From the NCBI RefSeq assembly GCF_905475465.1, contig NC_062244.1, positions 1,004,501 to 1,068,500 of the forward strand: a DNA stretch of 64,000 nt, read 5' to 3'. The translations under genes and the position numbers were made by a program. Positions 1 to 9,028 of the stretch are shown piece after piece. The DNA comes from Pieris napi (lineage: Eukaryota > Arthropoda > Insecta > Lepidoptera > Pieridae). The notes below the pieces were generated by a model that was not told where the DNA came from, ran no database searches, and worked only from the letters and a program-made list of their open reading frames with translations. Within the stretch, counting starts at the first letter, position 1. Each line of letters opens with the position of its first letter.

Positions 1-116
1 TATTTAATTTTTCAAATGTAAATTGAAATTATTGACTATAATGACTCCTTTTCCAGTCTTTGATTATTTAATTGTTATTAATTATTTGCATGCAACCAAA
101 AACTATTTTTAATAAT

Positions 117-163
117 GCCAAAGAAGTATAACTTCTTACGCGCGTACATAAGTACACGCACCC
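117..163. repeat. Relic of a dispersed repeat (copy 1)
   Basis: A segment reading CAAAGAAGTATAACTTCTT followed by an ACGCG core and ATAAGTACAC. The same arrangement recurs at about 59808-59855. It lies just downstream of the GPN3 stop codon, so it may sit in or next to that gene's 3' UTR. I associate this motif with lepidopteran interspersed repeats; the class is unknown. Confidence 0.4.
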
Positions 164-205
164 TTTTTTTAAATTACTTTTATAAAAATTTTATATTACC
201 TCCGA

Positions 206-476
206 TCACTCATCACCATCATTCTCCGGATCGGGTTCATCAAAATCTCTAACTTTCACATCAGCATCTTCGCCAAACTGAATTATATTGTCTATGGTTA
301 TCAAAATGTTATCTATGCTTTCTTCATCTTTGATATTTAGCGGGTAAAATCGAACCAAGCTAAAATTTTCAATAACTTCACCGATTGCCTCTGTTAATTT
401 TGCGTATTTCTCGTGCCACCGTGAATTAACGTTTCGCATATCTGCTAATAATACGTGTGGGTCTGGGTCTAAGTAA
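206..476 (-). CDS. GPN3: GPN3 exon 5 (C-terminus and stop)
   Basis: 271 nt after a TTTTCAG acceptor. It starts YLDPDPHVLL, matching the FLDPDMYSLL stretch I recall for human GPN3, and ends in an acidic tail PDPENDGDE before TGA. An ATTAAA-type poly(A) signal is readable on the minus strand at 107-112. Confidence 0.9.
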
Positions 477-3162
477 CTGAAAATGTAAAACTAATATTTT
501 ATAGCAAATATAGATAACTCAAAAATCATTTAATCACATAGGTACACTTATGATCGTCAAAAACAAATGAAATGTATATATATAACATATATATATAGTG
601 AGACAAGTCTAACAAGAAACCCATTTTAGTGGGTGCATTGCCAGCCTTTGAGGAAGGATATTCTTTCATTATACAATTGGAGGTTGTATCTCTCAGGGAA
701 AACCCCCACTGGGAGCTGACTCCACAGTTTGCTAGTTTTCTAAACTAATTTAGCATTGTTGTCTAAAGAAGTAAAAAAATATTTCCTATATATATCTATA
801 ATATATTGGTCAATTGGTAGCACTGCAATTATGTACAAGTTATTATTGGAACGAAAGTTTGTCACGACACTTTTTTGCTATTTGCTATTGTAATACACCG
901 GTTCTCGTCCGATCACCGAAGTTAAGCAACGTCGGGCGAGGTCATTACTTGGATGGGTGACCGCCTGAGAACACCTCGTGATGTTGGCTTTTTTTTGTAG
1001 GGATAAGAAATGAAAATTATTTTTGGAATCGCTTAACTAAATTAGTCTTGTTGGAACGAAGTTATCGAGCGTTGCGAAAGGGGGGCTAGATGGAATAAAT
1101 TAAGACCAAAAGTTGTAACGACACTTTTTGCTATAGTTGTTATATTTTACATTTTCGATTTAGCTATCGCCAACGTCCATACCACGTTGAATACACCACA
1201 CCGGTTTTCGTCCGATCACCGAAGTTAAGCAACGTCGGGCGAGGTCAGTACTTGGATGGGTTTTTTCGTCGTAAGATTGGTGTCGAGAAAATCTATCATA
1301 CTGTTATGATACCAATTAACATATAAAACAATCGAAAGGAATTTCGTTCCATCCGGGTGTCCCTTGACACCTCTAAAGTTTTTATTATACATACATATAT
1401 ACTTTATGTAAAATAAATGTTCTAACTTATCTAATTGTTTCCTCGCTGATTTACTAAGGAGGTCCATTTTAGTTAAAATGTTAACATGAGGTAATTCTAA
1501 ATTCACCATTACACTAAGGGCCGCCATTGTTCCTAAAAAATATTTAAGGTTATAATTATCATCAACACATCTATTTATTTATTGAAGCTGTAACTTTAAT
1601 ACATTTTGCTAGCTTGATTATAAATGCTAAAAAATATAATTTTTTTACTTGTATAATAAAGCAAGAAACTGCTTTTAGATCAAAACAATTTTTAACTTTT
1701 CTTTCAGGGAAGTAGGTCCAGATCTTAGATAGATAAACAGATTAATAATCAATTTTATTTTGATAGGTTACTACTACAGTCGACTCTCGATAATATGACA
1801 CTCGTTAATTTGAATCTCTCGATAATTTGAAGAAAAAATCCGGTCCCTTGAAAAATACTCGATAAATTGAATAAAATCAATGATAATTGGTCCCTTCGGT
1901 AATTTGAAGTTGAAAAAGTATTATCTTGCTCGCCAACATGCGATAATTTGAAATCCGGTCTTCCCTACTCTCTATAATTTGAAGCGTTTATCATGCACAT
2001 ACCTGTCGTTTGTTTACATAAATGAGTCACTCACTCAAAAAAAGATTACAGACTTCTTTTCGAAATAAAAATTTGTGAATAATTGTTAATACATAATAAG
2101 AATATAGAAATAATAAGTAACAAATTTTGATCAAATTCTTATTTCCTGCAGTCGCTCCTCCCCCTCTCGTGGTTATTCAAACACTTGTTATTTTGATCTC
2201 TTGATAATTGAAATTTATCTCTGGTCCCTTGAGTTTCAAATTATCGAGAGTCGACTGTAGTACCATTGTTACCTTACATCCTAAACAACAGTTTGATTAA
2301 TCATTTAACCTTATTTACCTGACAAGAACTTAGCCCCATCAACCATAAACTGTGAATCAATCATGAACACAACACATATCCTAAAGTTCCACTTCTCGAG
2401 CTGATCAACCAGTTTTTTAATGACAGGTAAGTGTGTATAGAGTTCTATTTGACCTGGACAGTCAAACAAGATATAGTCATCATCCACATCTCCTAACTGC
2501 TCTTCTAGCCAGTCACAGTTTTCTAGTAAAGTTCTGAAATTAACAGTTAAAATATAATAGAACAGCGGTTTAACAAATTTTAATTTGTGCATATAATTAG
2601 ACCCCATTTAAAAATATAGGCATATGTAATTACTACTTCTGCTAATTGAATAATCACTCAAATATTTTTATTCATGTAGTTCCCGGAAAATAACTTTGCT
2701 AGACTAGTTTAATGGTACCACTTAAAAAATCAGAGCTACTTACTCCATACAAAAAACAAGTCCACCATTAGGCCCAAACTGTAGTTCTTCATCCTCCATA
2801 GCATCATCCAGATGAATCAATTCTCGGATATCCACAAGTGGCTGATAGTCAAAATGTTCTGCTGCCGGATCTAAGTTCACTACTTCTACAATTCTCTTTG
2901 AATCCATTGCATGTTTCAATATTGTTGAGCAGTAAGTAGACTGAAATTTTATTGGCATGGTCAGTGACACTGGCTCCACTCAGGACTTCATCCAAAGCAA
3001 AGAACTTGCAAAACCCATTTGTGATTATAAAATATTCCCAATAGCACCAAGATATTGCATTCATTAGTTTTTTGTTTAATTTAAAAATGATTGTTTAAAA
3101 CAATGAAATATACTCACTTTTCCACTACCTGCTGGGCCTACAACTAACTGTGCATAACGCAT
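206..3162 (-). CDS. GPN3: GPN-loop GTPase 3 (whole gene, 5 exons)
   Basis: Complete gene: exons 3118-3162, 2744-2940, 2319-2533, 1427-1532 and 206-476 join with matching phases to 834 nt, giving 277 aa plus stop (human GPN3 is about 284 aa). The protein opens MRYAQLVVGPAGSGK, so the P-loop is at residues 9-15. The family-defining GPN motif is at 71-73 (FGPNGG), the G3-like DCPGQ at 105-109 and the base-specificity motif TKMD at 173-176. The tail is acidic. All introns have GT..AG ends. GPN GTPases act with GPN1 in assembly and nuclear import of RNA polymerase II; this is family knowledge. The gene is head-to-head with an HSP70 gene. The intron before the last exon holds 5S rRNA relics and the preceding one a MITE. 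Assignment to GPN3 rather than GPN2 rests on residue-by-residue resemblance recalled for human GPN3. Confidence 0.93.
618..750. repeat. Dispersed repeat family A, copy 1
   Basis: Contains TTTTAGTGGGT, CCTTTGAGGAAGGA and CCACAGTTTGCTAG in the same order and spacing as segments at about 22080-22330 and 40545-40700. It lies in the GPN3 intron 477-1426. Probably a fragment of a non-LTR element; no coding frame remains. Confidence 0.5.
892..988 (+). pseudogene. 5S rRNA relic, 5' truncated
   Basis: Begins at ATACACCGG, corresponding to about nucleotide 25 of 5S rRNA, and runs through GTTAAGCAACGTCGGGCGAG and GGATGGGTGACCGCC to the normal 3' end ATGTTGGC plus a T-run. Visible changes from the usual insect sequence include GTCATTACTTGG for GTCAGTACTTGG and CCTGAGAAC for CCTGGGAAC. 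About the first 25 nt are missing, so it cannot make 5S rRNA. It lies inside a GPN3 intron, on the opposite strand to that gene. Confidence 0.85.
1169..1260 (+). pseudogene. 5S rRNA relic, 3' truncated
   Basis: Starts exactly at the 5' end of 5S rRNA (GCCAACGTCCATACCACG), has a 4-nt CACA duplication before CCGG, and continues to CTTGGATGGG, where it stops and runs straight into TTTTTT. About the last 30 nt are missing. The upstream flank (GTTGTAACGACACTTTTTGC) resembles the flank of the copy at 892-988, suggesting both derive from a tandem 5S unit with spacer. Confidence 0.85.
1427..1532 (-). CDS. GPN3: GPN3 exon 4 (TKMD motif)
   Basis: 106 nt after a TTTTTTAG acceptor, encoding TMAALSVMVNLELPHVNILT then KMDLLSKSARKQLD. 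TKMD is the guanine-specificity motif. The donor is GTTAGA, weaker than the other donors in the gene, and the exon ends in phase 2. Confidence 0.88.
1777..2257. mobile_element. pogo/Tigger-like MITE
   Basis: 481 bp bounded by perfect inverted repeats: CAGTCGACTCTCGATAAT at the left and its complement at the right, each next to TA (1775-1776 and 2258-2259), the target duplication of Tc1/mariner-pogo elements. The interior repeats the word GATAATTTGA many times and has no transposase frame, so it is non-autonomous. It sits in the GPN3 intron 1533-2318. Confidence 0.85.
2319..2533 (-). CDS. GPN3: GPN3 exon 3 (G3 motif)
   Basis: 215 nt after a TTTCAG acceptor. Its first base completes the glutamate codon after VFCM. 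It encodes DDDYILFDCPGQIELYTHLP, the G3-like region, and MIDSQFM, and ends in phase 1 at GTAAAT. Confidence 0.92.
2744..2940 (-). CDS. GPN3: GPN3 exon 2 (GPN loop)
   Basis: 197 nt after a TTTCAG acceptor. It begins STYC, contains VNLDPAAEHF and the FGPNGGLVFCME segment that includes the catalytic GPN loop, and ends in phase 2 at a GTAAGT donor. Confidence 0.92.
3118..3162 (-). CDS. GPN3: GPN3 exon 1 (start codon and P-loop)
   Basis: Fifteen codons from ATG to the lysine of GPAGSGK, ending in phase 0 at a GTGAGT donor. The exon carries the nucleotide-binding Walker A loop. It is shorter than a 60-aa ORF cutoff but required for a complete GTPase. Confidence 0.9.
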
Positions 3163-3734
3163 ATTTTCAAATTTATACTTTATAAGATAACAAAGCTTAT
3201 AATCTTAACATTTACATAAAAACAGCGGTAAATATTAGGTTATACGCACTATTTACATTCTCTCACGTCGAAAATTTAACTGAAATATTAAAGTTTTTAA
3301 TGTGGCAAATTTTTCTGATTATTGCAAAATAAATATTATCTTTAACATTAAAAATTATAAGCTATTAAACATCAAAAACTATTAGTTAATTACAATGTAT
3401 TTACGAATGTATTTTGAATTTTGATTTTAAAAGTTAGTTGTTTTGATTAGTACTGAGAAGTGAAAAATTAGTACTATGTCAAGTGTGTCTGACAATTGAC
3501 AAAATGTCATATATAGATAATCGATCTATTATATTTATCACATACTAGGATATAAATACTTATTATGTTAATTAAAAGATTTAAAAACAGTACTAAAGAT
3601 CAATAATACTGGCACGTAAAAAAATATTATATTGTAGAGATCCAGGAGTATTGTTATTTTTTCACTGTCAAATATATTGGTTTTTCGATTTGCAAGCGTA
3701 TTAAAACAAAAAAAAACAAGAATTATAAGTGATA
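3163..3734. promoter_or_regulatory. Head-to-head promoter region, GPN3 and HSP70
   Basis: 572 bp separate the two divergent start codons. It is strongly AT-rich. A TATAAATA box is at 3551-3558, about 180 bp before the HSP70 ATG. I read both strands for heat-shock elements (GAAnnTTC) and found none that is exact; GAAAATTT near 3270 is one mismatch away. Shared control of the two genes is possible but not shown. Confidence 0.5.
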
Positions 3735-5621
3735 ATGCCTTCTATTGGAATCGATTTAGGAACTACGTATTCTTGTGTTGGGGTGTGGCAGCATGGAAAT
3801 GTAGATATTATTGCTAATGACCAAGGTAATAGAACTACCCCTTCTTACGTAGCCTTTACAGATACTGAGCGACTGATAGGTGATGCAGCGAAAAATCAAG
3901 TAGCCCTTAACCCGAGCAACACTATTTTTGACGCAAAACGCCTTATTGGCCGCAAATTCGACGATCCAAAGATTCAACAAGATATTAAGCATTGGCCTTT
4001 CAAAGTAATAAACGATGGAGGTAAGCCCAAACTTCAAGTAACTTACAAAGGTCAGACGAAAAAGTTCGCTCCTGAAGAAATTAGTAGCATGGTTCTTATA
4101 AAAATGAAAGAAATCGCTCAAAACTACCTCGGAACATCAGTCAATAGTGCAGTCATAACAGTCCCTGCCTATTTTAATGACTCGCAGAGGCAAGCCACTA
4201 AAGATGCTGGTTCTATTGCTGGTCTAAACGTTCTTCGTATTATTAACGAACCAACAGCTGCTGCTTTGGCATATGGGTTAGATAAAAACTTAAAGGGTGA
4301 GAAAAATGTCCTTATATTTGATTTAGGCGGCGGTACTTTTGATGTTTCTATACTTACAATCGATGAAGGTTCTCTGTTTGAAGTTAAAGCTACAGCAGGC
4401 GACACACACTTGGGTGGAGAAGATTTTGATAATAGACTTGTTAATTTCTTAGCTGATGAATTTAAAAGGAAACATAAAAAAGATTTACGAACTAACCCTA
4501 AAGCTTTACGCCGTTTAAGGACTGCTGCTGAGAGAACAAAACGTACTTTGTCGTCTAGCACTGAAGCAAGTATTGAAATAGATGCGTTATATGAAGGCAT
4601 AGATTTCTTCTCAAAAATATCAAGAGCACGTTTTGAAGAGTTGAACGCAGACCTGTTCCGTATAACCCTTGAACCGGTAGAGAAAGCATTAAAAGATGCT
4701 AAGCTGGACAAGAATGTCATTGACGATATCGTCATGGTCGGAGGTTCAACTAGGATTCCAAAAATTCAAAATTTATTACAAAATTTCTTCAATGGAAAGA
4801 AGCTCAATATGTCTATTAACCCTGATGAGGCTGTGGCTTATGGGGCAGCAGTTCAAGCAGCAATATTAAGCGGAGAGAAACACTCAAAGATTAAAGACGT
4901 CTTACTGGTTGACGTTACGCCCTTGTCCTTGGGTATTGAGACTGCAGGTGGAGTTATGACGAAGATTGTCGAACGTAACGCAAAGATACCTTGCAAGCAT
5001 TCTCAAATATTCACTACTTACTCGGATAATCAACCAGCAGTATCTGTCCAAGTTTACGAAGGTGAACGTGCCCTTACTAAAGACAACAATCTGTTAGGCA
5101 CTTTTGACCTGACTGGGATACCGCCGGCTCCTCGTGGAGTGCCACAAATTGATGTATCGTTCGACATGGATGCTAATGGAATACTTAACGTTACAGCAAA
5201 GGAAAATAGTACTGGTAAAAGTAAGAATATTGTTATAAAGAACGATAAGGGAAGGCTTTCTCAAGCGGATATAGAACGTATGTTAGCTGATGCAGAAAGA
5301 TACAAAGATGATGATGATCGTCAAAGAGAGAAGGTATCTGCTAGACATAAGCTAGAAGGTTACCTTTTTGGCGTGAAACAGGCTTTAGATGAGGCAGGCA
5401 ATAAGCTGGGGGCTGCAGAAAGTTCAAAAGGCAGGAAAGTATGTGAAGAGGCTTTAGCATGGTTGGATAAGAACTCTTTGGCAGAAAAAGATGAATTTGA
5501 AAATAAATTACAAGAAGTGACAGCTGTCTGTGGACCTCTGATGAAAAAATTACACGGTGCTGGTGTTAAATCTACAAACTCGGGTGGTAAGGATGGCCCG
5601 GTGATTGAAGAAGTCGATTAA
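3735..5621 (+). CDS. Cytosolic HSP70-family chaperone (intronless)
   Basis: ATP-dependent chaperone that binds unfolded peptides. 628 aa counted from the ATG at 3735; an in-frame GTG two codons upstream is not a credible eukaryotic start. The nucleotide-binding domain shows IDLGTTYS at 5-12, IFDLGGGTFDVSIL at 194-207 and IVMVGGSTRIPKI at 332-344. The interdomain linker LLVDVTPLSLG is near 390-400, followed by the substrate-binding domain. The C-terminus is EEVD, the cytosolic tail that docks TPR co-chaperones, and there is no ER or mitochondrial targeting sequence. The tail before EEVD is short and lacks GGMP-type repeats. The absence of introns resembles heat-inducible Hsp70/Hsp68 genes, but no clear heat-shock element is visible upstream, so inducibility is uncertain. 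The exact paralog is not assignable here. Confidence 0.96.
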   Translation: MPSIGIDLGTTYSCVGVWQHGNVDIIANDQGNRTTPSYVAFTDTERLIGDAAKNQVALNPSNTIFDAKRLIGRKFDDPKIQQDIKHWPFKVINDGGKPKLQVTYKGQTKKFAPEEISSMVLIKMKEIAQNYLGTSVNSAVITVPAYFNDSQRQATKDAGSIAGLNVLRIINEPTAAALAYGLDKNLKGEKNVLIFDLGGGTFDVSILTIDEGSLFEVKATAGDTHLGGEDFDNRLVNFLADEFKRKHKKDLRTNPKALRRLRTAAERTKRTLSSSTEASIEIDALYEGIDFFSKISRARFEELNADLFRITLEPVEKALKDAKLDKNVIDDIVMVGGSTRIPKIQNLLQNFFNGKKLNMSINPDEAVAYGAAVQAAILSGEKHSKIKDVLLVDVTPLSLGIETAGGVMTKIVERNAKIPCKHSQIFTTYSDNQPAVSVQVYEGERALTKDNNLLGTFDLTGIPPAPRGVPQIDVSFDMDANGILNVTAKENSTGKSKNIVIKNDKGRLSQADIERMLADAERYKDDDDRQREKVSARHKLEGYLFGVKQALDEAGNKLGAAESSKGRKVCEEALAWLDKNSLAEKDEFENKLQEVTAVCGPLMKKLHGAGVKSTNSGGKDGPVIEEVD

Positions 5622-5749
5622 TTTACATTTATTTATAACACTTTCAGTTGACTGTTTAATTCTCGTTTTATTTCATGTTATGTTTCATATTTATTATAAT
5701 TATTGTATTTTGATCTTTCAATAGCAATGAAATATTAGTTAAAATAATT

Positions 5750-5755
5750 AATAAA
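5750..5755 (+). promoter_or_regulatory. Poly(A) signal of the HSP70 gene
   Basis: AATAAA 129 bp after the stop codon, the first canonical signal downstream on the plus strand. Confidence 0.6.
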
Positions 5756-7520
5756 GTACATAATAATTATATCGTTGATTTAATTACTAATTGATGCAAT
5801 TTCATTATTAAGTGTTAAAATACGAAGTAGTACGTTATTGCTAACACAATTACGCAAGGCGTTAAATAAATACCAACATTGATTAGCAATTTCTTTATTT
5901 TAATTCAATAACTTTAGAAATTGTTCGGAAAGAAGACAATGTTTTCAGCATCATTAATATTATGATATGAACAATAATAATTACCACTATAATTTATCAC
6001 TATATTATAATTTATAATGGATATCTAATGATTCCTATTCCCTACATATACACGGTATATTAGACCCAACCTCACCTCAACAAATTAATACAAAATATTA
6101 TGGCCGTTCTAGAATATTCTGGATGCATTAAGTCTTTCCAATACAATGATTTACAAAAAGTTGTTTTCACATAAAACGTGTTAATTTTAAAACGAAATAA
6201 TCTTATGTGCGTTTTTGCATCACAAAATATTCAGGCGTCCCATTTCAACAATAATTATCATAAATTCTGTAAATATTCAATAGAAAGCAAGCCACTTCAA
6301 AAATATAAACGAAAAGCAACGTGAATATATAATATTTAAAATTAAACTCTGTTCTTCACGAAATAAACAATTCGTTTACTGTTAGACAGCCTATGTCACC
6401 GAATATTGACTATTATACCTAAACTTACACTACTTATCGCCATATTAACATCGATATGTATGGAGTTGGTAATACCAAAGTAATACTAGAAAATGAAAAT
6501 TGCAAAGTCATTAAAAATTCAATAAAATTGGGGACCTAACGCTATCAAGAATTTGGTTTCAACATTGTCAAAAGTTATAAATTTTCTCATTAACCCAATT
6601 TTCTATTTTTTTTACTAAACACGTTTGGCACGAAGTTTAGTTTTACGGATTTTTTTTGACTTGAATAAAATTGTCCGTCAACTTAAAAAAAACTTCCAGT
6701 ACCAAAGTTGTCTAGTAAAATATATAGATGTCGTTATTATAACCCCGCTTACGTATTTTGGGTTGCTATTATCTAAACTATTTTGCTACCTAAATGTGGC
6801 GTTTTATTTACACATAAACCCATATTTACACTGATGCAAGGGGTACGGTTCCCGATTCAATATACACGTTAATCTAATTACGAGAAAACGGGGAAAATAA
6901 AAGAAAACAAAAATTCAAAATAAGATTAAAAGCAAATTTATTGCTAAAATAAAATAAAACTATAACCGCAAGCAATACATTTTTGCTTCGTAATTTGTGT
7001 TTTTATTTGTACGTCATTTTATAAAAAAATCACCGAGTCACCGTTGCGGAGTTCTCATAGAATTGTGACACTTTGAGCTAAAATTAAATAAACGTAGAAA
7101 AACATATTTGTATAAAATAAACATCCATAATTTAAAAGTAACCCGATTATATTTTTGACCTCACCGGTCTATAAACATAATAATACTTTCACTGGGAGTC
7201 AGTGTACTTAAATTTACATCTGATTGCACTTTAAAATTTATTTAACAATAAAACGACCTCTATCTTAATTTATCGGCAACGATATCTTACACTTAGTCAT
7301 AGCTATCCTACGTACATATATACAGACGTTTATATTTGGTATTTTTATTTACAACATTCGAATCGAAACTATAATACTTAAGCCGTAATTCACTTTGTAC
7401 CTCGGTACGTAATACATATAAAATTAAAGCGAAATGCAAGTTTTTGTATCGTAAGTTCTGCTTCACTTTCACTCGGACCCGTTTCAACACTCACTAGGAG
7501 TCACTTCACTTCACTTCACT
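5756..7520. other. Convergent spacer including the cut 3' UTR
   Basis: AT-rich non-coding DNA between the HSP70 end and the cut stop codon. Minus-strand AATAAA signals for cut are readable at 7237-7242, 7002-7007 and 6937-6942; which one is used cannot be told. The short frames here have no protein-like composition. An AGTGA unit is repeated about four times directly after the cut stop (7501-7520). Confidence 0.6.
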
Positions 7521-9028
7521 CTAGTACTCCCACCGATCGTCCTCTGTTTCAGTTTTTATCTTGTCCTCCGCAAGCACCTCCGGGGACTCCCTCGTGAGGG
7601 GCGAGGGGGCCGGGGCGAGGGTGGGGGACGTGTTCTCTCTGGGGGCAGGCGAAGGCTCTATGCGGACCGTCTCCTCCGCCTCCCGTCTGAAGTCGTCGCT
7701 GCGCATGACGCAGACACCGTTGATGATGACTTCGTCCGGGTTCCGGGGCTTCTCGTCTTGCCAGTCGGGGTTGACCCACTGCGGCGCGGCAGGCTTCCTC
7801 CGACTCGACCGCGCCGGGGTCGACGTCGCCTTTGGCTCGTTTTTCGACTCGTCGTCTAGAGAGTCCTCCGAACCCAGATTGCTCTCGAGGTCGTCGTCTT
7901 CGAAGTCGTCCGCGTCCGGTTCGCGTTTGAGCGGCATTGACAAGTCGAGACCGCTCGCCGGGTTCTTGTGGTCCTCGGGCGGTAACAGACCTCTCCCGAT
8001 TAACGCTGCAAAGTTTGAATTCGCCGCGAAGTACGGAGGATACGGAAGGGGAACTCCAGCCAGACCCATCCTCTCCTTCTGGAGCTCGAGCAGTCTCTGG
8101 TTCAGAAGGAGCCTAAATTGTACCGGATCGAAGGGCGCGGAAGACTGATCTCTCGCCGGGGGCTCCGCTGGAAGACCGTGGGGCGCCTGTTGCTTTAAGC
8201 GCATTCGATGATTGTGGAACCAATTCGTAATCGTTCTAGTGGAGAGTCCCAACTCTGCCGCCAGAAACTCTATCGTCGGCATGTTGGGGTAAGGATCGAG
8301 AGCGAACGCGAGCCTCAAAGCTTCCTTCTGTTCTTCAGAGAACAGGACGCGTTGTTTCTTCGCGGAGGGAACGCCCGACGTCGGACCTGGAGAGCTGGAG
8401 TGATAAAACTCCGACGTGTCATTAGAAGACGTGTCCGAGGAGTTGTCTTGTCCTGGCCCACTCGACCGTCTTCTCTTGTTGGCTTCTCGTCTCTCGTTCT
8501 TTAAGGCTTGCAGTCTATCGATATTGTGTGCATCGCTGAGCCATAGCTGCATCCTGATGAAGGGTTCCCGCCCCTTTATACTCAGCATGTGCCAAGGCTT
8601 CGGTTTAGATAGGAGTTCGCTGACGGATCCTTGGGAGAGACCTAACACCGCTTCGCCAAAGATTTTCTGGCCAATGTTGTTGGCGAGGAGGGCCTCTTTG
8701 ATCTTCGTGGTGATAGTTTGCGTGTCAAGGTCCTGTGTGAGAGCCGCCATCTCGTACACGCTGGGTGACATGTGCTGGTGCAGCGCCCTCATCTGGTGCT
8801 GGGGCGGCGGTGGAGGCTTCCTCTCCTTGTTTTCGTGGTGCTGCGGGGGCAACGTCACGGCATGGTGTGGAGGAAAGCCGGGGGGTGTCAGCAGAAGAGG
8901 TCCCGGGGGTAGATGGGGCATGTGGGGTCCCAGTAGCTGCTCATGTTGCATCTTGCTCAGAAGGGAAGTCGCGTCAGAGATCATCTTCTGGGTTGGCGGC
9001 ATCGGCTTGCTCATGTTCGGCGGACAGA
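7521..9028 (-). CDS. ct: ct last exon: CUT repeat 3, homeodomain, C-terminus
   Basis: 1508 nt after a TATTACAG acceptor; its first two bases complete a valine codon split with the previous exon (..YSGAPV|CPPNM). CUT repeat 3 (DLDTQTITTKIKEALLANN onward) spans 8505-8732. The homeodomain (KKQRVLFSEEQKEALRLAF to WFHNHRMRLKQQ) spans 8187-8360. WF-N and R of helix 3 are intact, and the residue at position 50 lies in WFHNHR as usual for CUX proteins. A GLDLSMPLK motif at 7926-7952 is a CtBP-type candidate. The rest is acidic and proline-rich, ending in WEY and TAG. Confidence 0.96.

Noticed and set aside
3729..3734. GTG start two codons before the HSP70 ATG
   Set aside because: Eukaryotic initiation and the conserved MPSIGIDLGTTYS N-terminus both support the ATG at 3735.
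4169..4735. 188-codon minus-strand frame
   Set aside because: Antisense shadow of the HSP70 gene.
7561..8148. 195-codon plus-strand frame
   Set aside because: It is antisense to the conserved cut homeodomain exon; GC-rich codons on the coding strand leave the complement open. Its sequence is serine/leucine-rich and unlike any family I know.
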